In this document: positions 29,360 through 37,966 of the stretch, one piece after another
Layout: every line of letters begins with the position of its first letter
Position numbering within the stretch: position 1 is the stretch's first letter
The notes under the pieces: model-generated
What the model was told of the DNA's origin: nothing
Databases searched by the model: none
What the model saw: the letters and a program-made list of their open reading frames with translations, nothing else
Position numbers and translations under genes: made by a program
Assembly: GCF_937123705.1 (NCBI RefSeq)
Contig: NZ_CAKZKO010000164.1
Coordinates: 47,836-111,835 of the forward strand
From: an uncultured Paraglaciecola sp.
GTDB taxonomy: Bacteria > Pseudomonadota > Gammaproteobacteria > Enterobacterales > Alteromonadaceae
Reading direction: 5' to 3'
DNA: 64,000 nucleotides

Positions 29360-29383
29360 AAGGGGCTATTTAGCCCCTTTTTT
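29360..29383 (+). terminator. Rho-independent terminator of deaD
   Basis: AAGGGGCTA, loop TT, TAGCCCCTT then a run of six T. It is a strong terminator located 23 bases after the deaD stop. Confidence 0.92.
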
Positions 29384-29507
29384 ATGCCTCAAAGTTAATT
29401 TAACTAGATCACTAATAACTTTGTGGAATAACAATTCGGATTTTGAAGGTTTTCAGTTCTATAATAAAAAGGCACACTTAGCTCCATTATTTAACGAGTA
29501 GCAACAG

Positions 29508-30893
29508 ATGCAATACTTCCCAATATTTTTAGATACAACAGACCTAAACTGCTTAGTGGTGGGCGCTGGAGAAGTCGCCGCTCGCAAAGTAGAGTTACTG
29601 TTAAAAACCTCTGCAAGCATCACAGTTGTTGCCCCAATTGTATGCGACACCGTACAGGCCTTTGCTAAAGAAGGGAAAATCAAGCTTATCAATAGAGCTT
29701 ACGGTGAAGCAGACTTAAGCAACCAGCAAATGGTCTTTGTTGCTACCGATAATAGTGAGTTAAATACCCTAATTCATGACCAAGCGCGGGCCCAAAAGAT
29801 ACTGGTCAATGTGGTCGACAACACGCCACTTTGCCAATTTATTACGCCCTCAATTGTGGATCGCGCACCTATTACTATTGCCATTAGTAGCGGTGGCGTT
29901 GCGCCGGTGTTATTAAGATACCTACGCCAAAAACTCGAGTCGGTTATTCCCCACAATGTGGGTTTGTTAGGACAATTTTCCAATAAATTCAGAGGATCTG
30001 TTAAAAGACGTTTTAAATCCGTTACCGAGCGCCGCTACTTTTGGGAAGACGTGTTAGAAGGCGATATAGCCGAAAGTGTATTGCAAGGTAACGCACAAGT
30101 TGCTCAGCAAAAGTTCTTAACCAAACTAAACGCTACGGATACTGCTAAAACAAGAGGCGAAGTGTACTTAGTCGGTGCAGGCCCTGGCGATCCAGACTTA
30201 CTCACATTTAAAGCCCTACGTTTGATGCAAAAAGCCGATCTAGTGGTTTACGACCGCCTAGTATCACCAGAAATACTTGAGCTGGTAAGGCGCGACGCTG
30301 AAAAAATTTACGTGGGCAAAGCAAAAAGTAAACACAGTGTTCCCCAAAACGAAATTAACGACTTACTGGTTAAAAAAGCCTTAGCTGGCAACCGCGTCGT
30401 CCGATTAAAAGGCGGAGACCCCTTCATTTTTGGCAGAGGCGGAGAAGAACTCGAAACCTTAGTCGAACATGGCGTAAGGTTTCAAGTTGTACCTGGTATT
30501 ACTGCCGCCAACGGCGCCGCTAGTTATGCTGGTATTCCTCTCACGCACAGGGATCACGCCAAATCCGTTGTGTTTGCCACAGGCCACTTGCAAGACAATA
30601 GCATTAACCTCAACTGGCAAGGTTTAGCCCAACCTGACCAAACCATAGTGTTTTATATGGGATTAACCGGCTTAGCTATTATTTGTGAACAACTGGTTAA
30701 ACACGGTTTAGCAAATACAACACCCATTGCTATGGTGCAGTCAGCAACGACTACTCATCAAAAAGTGATAACAGGAACATTTAAAGATATTCAACAAAAA
30801 GCAGAAGACGCTGGGATTAAGCCACCCGCGCTAATCATTGTGGGGTCGGTGGTGAGTTTACATAAAAAGTTGAATTGGCGAAGTGATAGCTAG
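29508..30893 (+). CDS. cysG: Siroheme synthase CysG (trifunctional)
   Basis: The 461-residue enzyme converts uroporphyrinogen III to siroheme, the cofactor of sulfite and nitrite reductases. The N-terminal dehydrogenase/ferrochelatase half shows VVGAGEVAARK and the PITIAISSGGVAPVL segment (about 1-205). The C-terminal SUMT half shows VGAGPGDPDLLT, RLKGGDPFIFGRGGEE and VPGITAANGAASYAGIPLTHR. The length matches the E. coli trifunctional form. It stands alone here; cysteine or nitrite reductase genes are not next to it. Confidence 0.96.
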   Translation: MQYFPIFLDTTDLNCLVVGAGEVAARKVELLLKTSASITVVAPIVCDTVQAFAKEGKIKLINRAYGEADLSNQQMVFVATDNSELNTLIHDQARAQKILVNVVDNTPLCQFITPSIVDRAPITIAISSGGVAPVLLRYLRQKLESVIPHNVGLLGQFSNKFRGSVKRRFKSVTERRYFWEDVLEGDIAESVLQGNAQVAQQKFLTKLNATDTAKTRGEVYLVGAGPGDPDLLTFKALRLMQKADLVVYDRLVSPEILELVRRDAEKIYVGKAKSKHSVPQNEINDLLVKKALAGNRVVRLKGGDPFIFGRGGEELETLVEHGVRFQVVPGITAANGAASYAGIPLTHRDHAKSVVFATGHLQDNSINLNWQGLAQPDQTIVFYMGLTGLAIICEQLVKHGLANTTPIAMVQSATTTHQKVITGTFKDIQQKAEDAGIKPPALIIVGSVVSLHKKLNWRSDS

Positions 30894-31059
30894 TTTCGAG
30901 TAAAATACTACTTTGTTATCTTTCCCTAACTTTATTGGCCTTTTTCACTTAGAAATCAAAGCGTAAAAAATCTAGTTTTTTAAACTTGCGTAAATGCAAT
31001 CACTTAGATGGTATGTTACAAAAGAAAAACATTTTTATGTTGTTCGATTTGGAGTGGCC

Positions 31060-31533
31060 ATGACCGATATACTAAAAGAATTCGCTTTAATTGCAGAAAT
31101 TATTTCCGCCATCGCAATTATAATATCGTTGATTTTTGTAGGCTTCCAAATAAAGGAAAATACCCGCGCAACGCAAGCAAACGCCTTTCATAGCATTGCC
31201 GCTTTAGATATTGATCTTTTATTGAGAATGGGAAGTTCTATAGAATCATCCAAAATAAGTACTCTTTTTCGTGAAAATCCGCAAGCCCTATCAGAAGACG
31301 AACTCAACTTTGGATTTTATATGTTTGCAGCAGAAGTGCGACATGTAGAAAATCTATTCATCCAAAAAGAAAGCAATATGATTTCCCAAAGGAGTTGGCA
31401 GTCCAGAAAAGCGTTAGTTGAAGGTATGGTTCTTTCGGCAGGGTTTGGCGTTTTGATAGAAGGCCCACATAAAAAGTATTTTGATGGCTCCTTTATAGAG
31501 TATGCTGAAAAAACCAGAGCTAAAAATTTATAA
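31060..31533 (+). CDS. Hypothetical small membrane protein
   Basis: This 157-residue protein is not recognised as any characterised family. GGAG at 31051-31054 with six bases of spacing fixes the start at ATG 31060, rather than 30994. An N-terminal transmembrane helix occupies about residues 7-29 (IAEIISAIAIIISLIFVGFQI), followed by KENTRATQANAF, a pattern often seen in single-pass bacterial proteins of unknown function. The rest is predicted alpha-helical and cytoplasmic. The following HD-domain gene lies about 60 bases downstream on the same strand. Confidence 0.7.
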   Translation: MTDILKEFALIAEIISAIAIIISLIFVGFQIKENTRATQANAFHSIAALDIDLLLRMGSSIESSKISTLFRENPQALSEDELNFGFYMFAAEVRHVENLFIQKESNMISQRSWQSRKALVEGMVLSAGFGVLIEGPHKKYFDGSFIEYAEKTRAKNL

Positions 31534-31591
31534 TCGCAACATAAGATATAGTTCAGACTGTTTTTTTAATCACAAGTGCAAAAGGCTTCTC

Positions 31592-32194
31592 ATGACCAAG
31601 ATCACTCGCCCAAAAGCAAGCTTTAACAATATGGCAAAAAGTACACCAGAAGATTGGGGCATTATTATAAAAGAGCAGATCCCCTTTGCTGCAAATGGTG
31701 GCAAGCGGGTTCTTGAGCACTTGAGTTTACTGGCTGGCGATTATGGTGGCTTTCCCGTTGATAGACTGACCCATTGTTTGCAAACTGCCACACGAGCATA
31801 TCGCGACGGGCGACCAGACGACTATGTGGTGATGGCTCTATTACATGATATTGGCGACACTTTAGGGGCCTATAACCACCCCGATGTGGCGGCGGCCATC
31901 ATCAAACCTTTTGTATCTGAAGAATTACACTGGATTGTGCAGCATCACGGTATATTTCAAGGTAAAAACTTCTTTCATCATATTGGGCTCGATCCTGATA
32001 TGCGCGAGCAATTTCGAGGGCATCAGTATTTTGCTGCTACCGAAGAATTTATTGAAAAGTATGACTGCCCTGCTTTTGATCCTGAATATGACACATTGCC
32101 GATAGCGTTTTTTGAGCCTATGGTGATGACAATTTTTGCTCATCCTTTGAACAGCATATATAAAGCCGCCATGGAAGAAAGTGACCAACAGTAA
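31592..32194 (+). CDS. HD-domain protein, PhnZ/TmpB-like
   Basis: The 200-residue protein has the HD metal-binding arrangement: an early His in RLTHCLQTATRA, the pair in MALLHDIGD and later His-His in IVQHHGIF. The spacing and surrounding residues resemble PhnZ, a mixed-valent di-iron HD oxygenase that cleaves phosphonates, and related phosphohydrolases. The start at 31592 is chosen over in-frame codons from 31502, which overlap the previous gene. No phosphonate genes are adjacent, so the substrate is open. It converges with the broken GGDEF-EAL gene. Confidence 0.75.
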   Translation: MTKITRPKASFNNMAKSTPEDWGIIIKEQIPFAANGGKRVLEHLSLLAGDYGGFPVDRLTHCLQTATRAYRDGRPDDYVVMALLHDIGDTLGAYNHPDVAAAIIKPFVSEELHWIVQHHGIFQGKNFFHHIGLDPDMREQFRGHQYFAATEEFIEKYDCPAFDPEYDTLPIAFFEPMVMTIFAHPLNSIYKAAMEESDQQ

Positions 32195-32223
32195 AACGAT
32201 GATTAAATAATCTGATGTAGAGA

Positions 32224-33983
32224 TTAAATATTAAAGCTAGACTCTAAAATTTTATATTTACCAGAGTTGAGGTGAGCAACTAATTTCTCGCAAGGCATTG
32301 GTTTACCAAATAAATATCCTTGTAGCACATCAATCCCCATATTTGTTAAGCAATCTAATTCTTCGGTTGTTTCAACCCCCTCAACCACAATTTTACATTC
32401 AAGTGCCTGAGCCATACTGACGATAGCTTTTACCAGCAGTAAAATTTTTTTATCAGTAGAAATCTTTGTTATAAAAGTCCGATCAATTTTGATTTCATCA
32501 AACCTTAGTGAAGATAAATATGACATGGAAGAATAGCCTGTACCAAAATCATCAAGAGATATTCGCACACCTTGACGGCGTAATTGATCGATTTCTGAGG
32601 TCACTTGGTCGTTAAATTTCACTAATTGCGCTTCAGTTATTTCTAACATGATTGATTGAGAAGATAGACCAAACGCAGTCAATTGAGTATTGATCCGCTT
32701 GGCTAACCCTACGCTTATTTCATCTCCCGATAAATTGACACTGACTCTTGGAAAATTGCTAAACTGCTCTTGTAGTTGCTTAATTAGGCGACAACTTTGC
32801 TCTAACACCCAAGCACTAATAGTCAAAATTAAACCCGATTTTTCAGCGATAGGAATAAACTCAGCAGGCGAAACTAAGCCTAACTTTTTTGATTGCCAAC
32901 GTAATAATACTTCCGCACCGCACAAAGCTTGTGAGTCATCCAAAGAAAATTGCGGTTGTAACACCAGATACAATTCATTTTCAGCTATGGCATTACGCAA
33001 ATGCTGTTGTACCTCAAGGGTGCGTTGGCTATTAACCAGCATTTTTTCTTCATAAAATTGATAATGTACTTCATTAGAGTCTAAATGCTTAACGTGATAC
33101 ATTGCCAAATCTGCCGATTGCAATAATAATGTGGCTTCATCACCGTTGTATGGCCAAGTGCTAATTCCTATCGCGCAGGTTACTTGAAAATTTTGCCGTT
33201 GCATTCTAAAAGGTAATGAAATGGCGTCATAAATAGTTTCTGCAAGCTCAACTAATGTGTGCTTTTCTCCCGACTCAACTGCAAGAACAAACTCATCCCC
33301 CCTAGACGAGCAACGATTGGGGCATGAGTGTTAAATTCATAAAGCCGTTTTCCCATCTCGCGCAGTAATTCGTCACCTAATCGGTGTCCGTAACTATCAT
33401 TGAGCAATTTGAAACCATTGAGATCAATAAACATAACTGAAAATGGCACAGAGCGGTCACGGCCTTTTATTAACTCTTTTATTTCCGCTATGAAAAAATT
33501 TCGATTGCCTAAACCTGTTAAAGAATCAGTATTGGCTAAGGCTTGTAATTGTGCAGTACGCTTTTCTACCAATAACTCCAAGTCATTGCGGTACGCCTCA
33601 AGCTGTTTTTTATTGGCGCTGTCATCCGTTATATCATCAAGCATACCCACCAGGAGCTCACGGCCATCAGCCAACTTTAGGGGTAACTTTAATGTATGAC
33701 AGGTTATGTCACCCTTTGCCGCTGTGACGACCTCTTGGATATCGACCACTCGGCCTTGGGCCATCACCTCTTCATCTATTTTTCTGAATTTTTTCGCTGC
33801 CTCAATATCATCAAAGAGCTCGAAATCAGTAATACCGATGATATTGTCTGATGGAACATCAAACATCGATGCCATCTTTTTATTCCAAATAACAAACTTA
33901 AAATCGTTCTTAGGATCCTTCGCAAATACCGCTATAGGCAGTTGATCAATAATCTCTAACAATAATTCTTCTTTTAAAAGCAT
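32224..33983 (-). pseudogene. PAS-GGDEF-EAL c-di-GMP protein broken by a frameshift in GGDEF
   Basis: Reading from ATG 33983, a PAS sensor domain (about 1-125), a coiled coil and a diguanylate cyclase domain (SLTGLGNRNFF, DLNGFKLLNDSYGHRLGD) proceed to RLGG at about 33300. The frame then enters 16 unrelated codons and stops at 33252. A -1 shift at the G6 run restores GGDEF, and that frame runs on through an EAL domain (EVLLRW in the ExLxR position, LDDFGTGYSS, KIDRTF, EGVET, QGYLFGKP) to 32224. So one missing base splits a protein of about 586 residues. It is a pseudogene, a phase switch or a sequence error. Confidence 0.85.
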
Positions 33984-34356
33984 ACAGAATAAACGTCAAC
34001 AGTGAATATGTAGTCAAAGGTATTGTGATGCTTCAAACAATGGTCCACAAAAGTCATTATTACGGGTGTCCTGACACTCAAATTAGTAGAAGTACAATTA
34101 TTAAACATTATTGGCGCAATAATTGGTATCCTTTTTTAAATCTAGACCTTAGGTGCAATTACTTAGGGTTAACAAGCCAACTCTCTGGGCTTGAAGTAAA
34201 CACATCCAATGGATTCACAGTTATTGATACGCACTTATCGCGATTGCCGCACTAATTTTAATTGCATGTTTAGTTGCATAAAACTTGATTAATGAAGTAT
34301 TATGCAACTAAATAACTGGGAGAAGCTGATATTTTCAGGACCAAAAGGAGAAGAAT
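33984..34356. promoter_or_regulatory. Intergenic region before marR-like gene, with promoter/operator
   Basis: This 373-base gap holds no supported gene. Its distal end has a perfect 13-bp inverted repeat, described separately. The 33984-34260 part is AT-rich with no structure that I could recognise. Confidence 0.5.
34269..34312 (+). promoter_or_regulatory. Promoter with inverted-repeat operator for MarR-family gene
   Basis: TTTAGTTGCATAA (34269-34281) and TTATGCAACTAAA (34300-34312) are exact inverted repeats 18 bases apart. The left arm contains a -35-like TTGCAT (34274-34279). The right arm begins inside a -10-like TATTAT (34298-34303) at 18-base spacing. Binding at both arms would cover the polymerase contacts, which suggests autoregulation by the regulator encoded 44 bases downstream. 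Confidence 0.7.
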
Positions 34357-34779
34357 ATGGAAAACAGATCGAACGATATCGCTGTAGCATTACGGCTTAT
34401 AAAAAAAACAACAACGCTTTCAAAGCGTTTAGATAGTGCTTTAGGCTCGATTCACGGCATTGGGTTAACTGAGTATCTAGTGTTAGACACCCTTATGTCT
34501 ATTTCAACAAGAGCACTTAAACGCATAGATATTGCCGATAATTTAGGGAAGTCGGCGTCAGGCATAACTAGGGTATTGTTACCTATGGAAAAAACAGGCT
34601 TGATTACCAAAGACATCAGAGAAAGAGATGCACGAGTAAGCCTTGTTAAAATAACCGATTCAGGTGCCACCATTTTTGAAGATGCCACTGTGACTATGCA
34701 ACAAAAGTGCAGTCAAATTTTTGAAAATTGGAGTGAAGACGATATAAGTTTGGTGAGTCGATTACTGGGAAAGATTTAA
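34357..34779 (+). CDS. MarR-family transcriptional regulator
   Basis: The 140-residue protein has a winged-helix DNA-binding domain (about residues 33-105) with the helix-turn-helix ALKRIDIADNLGKSASGITRVLLPMEKTGLI and the wing RDARVSLVKITDSG. Flanking helices form the dimer interface. AAGGAG lies just upstream of the ATG. Its ligand is unknown. The inverted repeat over its promoter points to autorepression. The nearest target candidates are fpr, which is convergent, and the hydrolase/VOC genes beyond it. Confidence 0.88.
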   Translation: MENRSNDIAVALRLIKKTTTLSKRLDSALGSIHGIGLTEYLVLDTLMSISTRALKRIDIADNLGKSASGITRVLLPMEKTGLITKDIRERDARVSLVKITDSGATIFEDATVTMQQKCSQIFENWSEDDISLVSRLLGKI

Positions 34780-34893
34780 CTAATCCGAATTGGGGTTAAT
34801 GACAGTAACTCTGGGTAGAGGCATACAAAAATGACACTATGCCCCTACTTTTTGCTCGAAGTTTGCGACTCTAAGCGAGAAGCTGTTCCTACC

Positions 34894-35640
34894 CTACCAA
34901 TACCTTTCCAAGGAAATATGCCCAGGCGACCGTCTTAGGTGCTTAGACAATCCTAGCTCGATTAAAGTTTGGGTAGCATCTTCGATCATGGCTGGATTAC
35001 CGCATAACATCACTTGGCTATTATCTGGATGAATATCTAATCCAACTTTTTGCTGAATAGACTGAGTTTTAAGCAAGGTAGGAATACGGCCATGCAAGCC
35101 ATTGGTTATAGTTTCACGGCTAACAATAGGTACAAAATGGAAGTTATCTGGATGGTGTTCTGCGTAAGTTTCAATTAATTTTGTATACGCCAAGTCGTGT
35201 TCGAATCGAGCACCATAGACCAAAACAACATTCTCATAGGTTTGCCAAATTTGCTCTGTGGCTAAAATTGATAGAAAAGGACCAACACCAGTTCCCGTTG
35301 CCATTAGCCATAAATCTCGACTTTTTGGCACTTCATCTAACACTAAAAACCCAGTGGCGGGGGACATGATTTTTAATGGATCACCCACTTGCAATTTATG
35401 TAACTGGGGCGACAACATGCCATCTTCAACGGGCACAGCGATAATTTCGATTTCTTTGTCATCCGGCCCACTTACTAAAGAATACGGACGAGCCAAAACC
35501 TTATCACCTTGCTCAACTCCCACTTTAGTAAATTGCCCAGCTTTAAACCGAGGAAAATCTTCGCATGCGAAGCGTAAACTAAATAAATGATCATTCCAGT
35601 CTGTTCTGCCCACAACTTTTGCATCTAACCACTTTGCCAT
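34894..35640 (-). CDS. fpr: Ferredoxin--NADP+ reductase
   Basis: The 248-residue FAD enzyme moves electrons between NADPH and ferredoxin or flavodoxin. RPYSLVSGPDD binds FAD, GTGVGPFLSIL binds the NADP pyrophosphate, and the protein ends in ERYW, matching the aromatic C-terminus of bacterial FPR. The ATG at 35640 is chosen because GGAG lies ten bases upstream; a TTG at 35652 would start before that site. It is commonly induced by oxidative stress in relatives. Confidence 0.92.
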   Translation of the reverse strand: MAKWLDAKVVGRTDWNDHLFSLRFACEDFPRFKAGQFTKVGVEQGDKVLARPYSLVSGPDDKEIEIIAVPVEDGMLSPQLHKLQVGDPLKIMSPATGFLVLDEVPKSRDLWLMATGTGVGPFLSILATEQIWQTYENVVLVYGARFEHDLAYTKLIETYAEHHPDNFHFVPIVSRETITNGLHGRIPTLLKTQSIQQKVGLDIHPDNSQVMLCGNPAMIEDATQTLIELGLSKHLRRSPGHISLERYW

Positions 35641-35707
35641 TTTATTCTCCAATTATGTTATCGAATTCCTGACATTATCTAGCACCTTATTCACTAGTAC
35701 CATGCTG

Positions 35708-36673
35708 TCAATTTTGAATAAACTCTTCCATAAAGGTTATCACTTTTTCAGAGTGATCAATAAAAGGTGCATGACTATCAGTGTCAATGACTTTAATAGT
35801 TAAATCATCTACATATTGAGGAATGGCGTTAAACACCTCATCTGTGAATGCAGGGTCATTCTTAGACCAAATCAATAAACTAGGTACTGTCACTCGGGCC
35901 TGTTTACTGGGCCAATAGTCTTGTGCTTGAATGTTATCGAATTCAGGGAAGTTGGCCGCATACCAATTGATAGCAGATTGAGCGGCTTGTGGTTGGTCCC
36001 ATGCGGTTAAAAATGCCTGCTTAAAGGCATCATCAACCTGACCCGCCTCATGCAGCCGCGACACGCCTTGCCAAATCATCTCTGGTCCTTTCACCGCAAA
36101 TAGCAGCTTTACTAGCCAACTATCTAATTTGCCAATGTATTTAGATTTTTCTCGTTGTTTTTCACTATTGCCGAGCACATTCAAAAAAGCATTAGAAGGC
36201 ACACCATTTATAATGATGATTTTTTTTATAAGATTAGGATGCAATTGCGCGGTACCCCAAGCTAGCGCGGCTCCCCAGTCATGCCCCACTAAAATCACTT
36301 TTTTATTGGGTGACAGCTTAGTGATGAGTTGCTCTACATCAGACACCAATTTTGCTAAATGATAATCAGACACATTTTCAGGTTTGTCGGTATAGCCATA
36401 GCCTCTATTATCAGGAGCCACTGCATGAAAACGGTTTCCAAAAGCATGTATCTGCTTATACCAAACTTCACTAAAATAAGGAAAACCATGCAAAAACAAC
36501 ATCAAATCGCCACTACCTTTTTCCACATAATGAAAATTAAGACTGTTAACGGTAATAGTTTTAGATACTAGCCCCATGTGGCTTTTAGCTGTGGTAAGCG
36601 CCTTGAATTTACTGGTATCGGTACATCCTGTAAATGCACTTGCCAGCAAAGCGAAAAACAGAAAACGTCGCAT
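35708..36673 (-). CDS. Lipoprotein alpha/beta hydrolase (epoxide hydrolase-like)
   Basis: The 321-residue protein has a lipoprotein signal ending FTGC (Cys17) and an alpha/beta-hydrolase fold. HGFPYFSEVWYKQ gives the oxyanion His-Gly, GHDWGAALAWG carries the nucleophile Asp, and DSHAPFIDH supplies the base His. An Asp nucleophile rather than Ser points to the epoxide hydrolase/haloalkane dehalogenase group. The substrate is unknown. It diverges from the VOC lipoprotein gene, which suggests shared control. Confidence 0.88.
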   Translation of the reverse strand: MRRFLFFALLASAFTGCTDTSKFKALTTAKSHMGLVSKTITVNSLNFHYVEKGSGDLMLFLHGFPYFSEVWYKQIHAFGNRFHAVAPDNRGYGYTDKPENVSDYHLAKLVSDVEQLITKLSPNKKVILVGHDWGAALAWGTAQLHPNLIKKIIIINGVPSNAFLNVLGNSEKQREKSKYIGKLDSWLVKLLFAVKGPEMIWQGVSRLHEAGQVDDAFKQAFLTAWDQPQAAQSAINWYAANFPEFDNIQAQDYWPSKQARVTVPSLLIWSKNDPAFTDEVFNAIPQYVDDLTIKVIDTDSHAPFIDHSEKVITFMEEFIQN

Positions 36674-36873
36674 CGTTGTCTCTATTGAACATTTGACTTT
36701 TAATCATCACAAAAAGCTAATATTAATGCAATATCAAAGAGTTTAAATTACTGATACGTCAAAATAACACCTGTTAATGAACTTGTGTTCAATAAATCCT
36801 TTATGGTAATTTTGCATGCTATGGTTTTTTACCTTTTAAACGTAATAAGAATAATTAAATACAGGAAAATCCT

Positions 36874-37923
36874 ATGCGTAACATTCTAATTGGGCTAGCT
36901 ACAACATTGTTGCTTAGCGGTTGCTCGTGGCTAATCACATCACCTAGTCGTGTTGAAAACCCTATTGTTGAAGGGGTGAATTATGTTGGCATGACTGTGC
37001 GTGATTTAGACCGCAGCGAAAAACTATACAGCGACGCCGCCGATGTCCAAGTTGTACAAAACGGTGTGATAGAAAACCATCCTCTAATAAATGAGCTAAC
37101 TCAGCGCGCAGATACGTCAATAAAAACCCGCTTAATGAAAAGTGTCAATGCCCAAGTGCTCTTTATGGAATTTGCCCAACCTTCAGAAGCCGCTAAAAAT
37201 ACTGTGCCAATCAAGGCAAATGGCCCGGGCTTGGCACACTTAGCTTTCCAAGTAGTCGATAGAACCGAAACCTATCAACAATTCTTAGCCGGTGGTGCCA
37301 AGCACATTGGAGCCAAAGAGATGTGGAAAAACCCTAAAACCCATGTTTCCTATGCATACGCTTTTGATTTAGACGATGCTATCGTTGAAGTCGAACACGT
37401 CGATGTTGCTGCTCTTGATTTACCCAAACCACCGGCTAACGACAGGCGTATTCGTCATATATCGCTGGCTACCTTAGATATGCCAAGACTGATAGATTTT
37501 TACTCTATTTTGCTTGAAACCAAAGATCCTCGTCGTTGGGGGCGTTTTTTCCACAATAGCGGTGAGTCTCTAGATAAAGTATCAGGCTTGCCAGACAGCG
37601 AAACTGAAATGGCATGGTTTCAAGTGCGAAACCTTGAGCTAGAAATTATCCAATATTTTAATCCAGAGGCAAAAGCCCTAAACAAACCGCGCCCCATAGA
37701 CGCCACTGGTTTCAATATGATCATGTTTGACGTAACTAACCTTACAGCAGCAAAAGCCAAGTTCTTAGAGGCGGGGGGCACATTAGTTAAAGAAGGCCAA
37801 ACCTTCACCGATGGCGAGACCTTTTTTGGGCGAGATCCAGATGGTAACTTGCTAGGTTTCCAAGCTTTGCCAGCTGCGTCACCATTTTCAGCCAAAAACT
37901 TTAAAAATAACGGCATGGGCTAG
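36874..37923 (+). CDS. Lipoprotein with two VOC (glyoxalase/dioxygenase) modules
   Basis: The 349-residue protein has a lipoprotein signal ending LSGC (Cys17), followed by two vicinal-oxygen-chelate domains: one from about 28 to 175 and one from about 188 to 335. Each has the paired beta-alpha-beta-beta-beta pattern, for example VNYVGMTVRDLDRSEKLY and IRHISLATLDMPRLIDFYS. Metal-binding candidates include GLAHLAFQV, EVEHVD and RHISLA. AGGA precedes the ATG. It is 43 bases upstream of the PQQ dehydrogenase on the same strand. VOC proteins are rarely lipoproteins; the reaction cannot be named. Confidence 0.8.
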   Translation: MRNILIGLATTLLLSGCSWLITSPSRVENPIVEGVNYVGMTVRDLDRSEKLYSDAADVQVVQNGVIENHPLINELTQRADTSIKTRLMKSVNAQVLFMEFAQPSEAAKNTVPIKANGPGLAHLAFQVVDRTETYQQFLAGGAKHIGAKEMWKNPKTHVSYAYAFDLDDAIVEVEHVDVAALDLPKPPANDRRIRHISLATLDMPRLIDFYSILLETKDPRRWGRFFHNSGESLDKVSGLPDSETEMAWFQVRNLELEIIQYFNPEAKALNKPRPIDATGFNMIMFDVTNLTAAKAKFLEAGGTLVKEGQTFTDGETFFGRDPDGNLLGFQALPAASPFSAKNFKNNGMG

Positions 37924-37966
37924 TAGTTAAAGTTATTTACTTTCACCTGTTTGTAATAATTATTTT

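Noticed and set aside
33296..33304. Programmed -1 ribosomal frameshifting at the G6 run
   Set aside because: The preceding codon (CTA) does not form a standard slippery heptamer and no downstream stimulator was seen; a missing base or replication/transcription slippage is simpler.
32224..33983. Two separate genes (a GGDEF protein and an EAL protein)
   Set aside because: The second frame has no start until deep inside the GGDEF domain and continues the same domain, so this is one split gene.
34025..34255. Open frame of 76 codons before the MarR gene
   Set aside because: No ribosome site, no domain and unnatural composition; the region reads as regulatory DNA.
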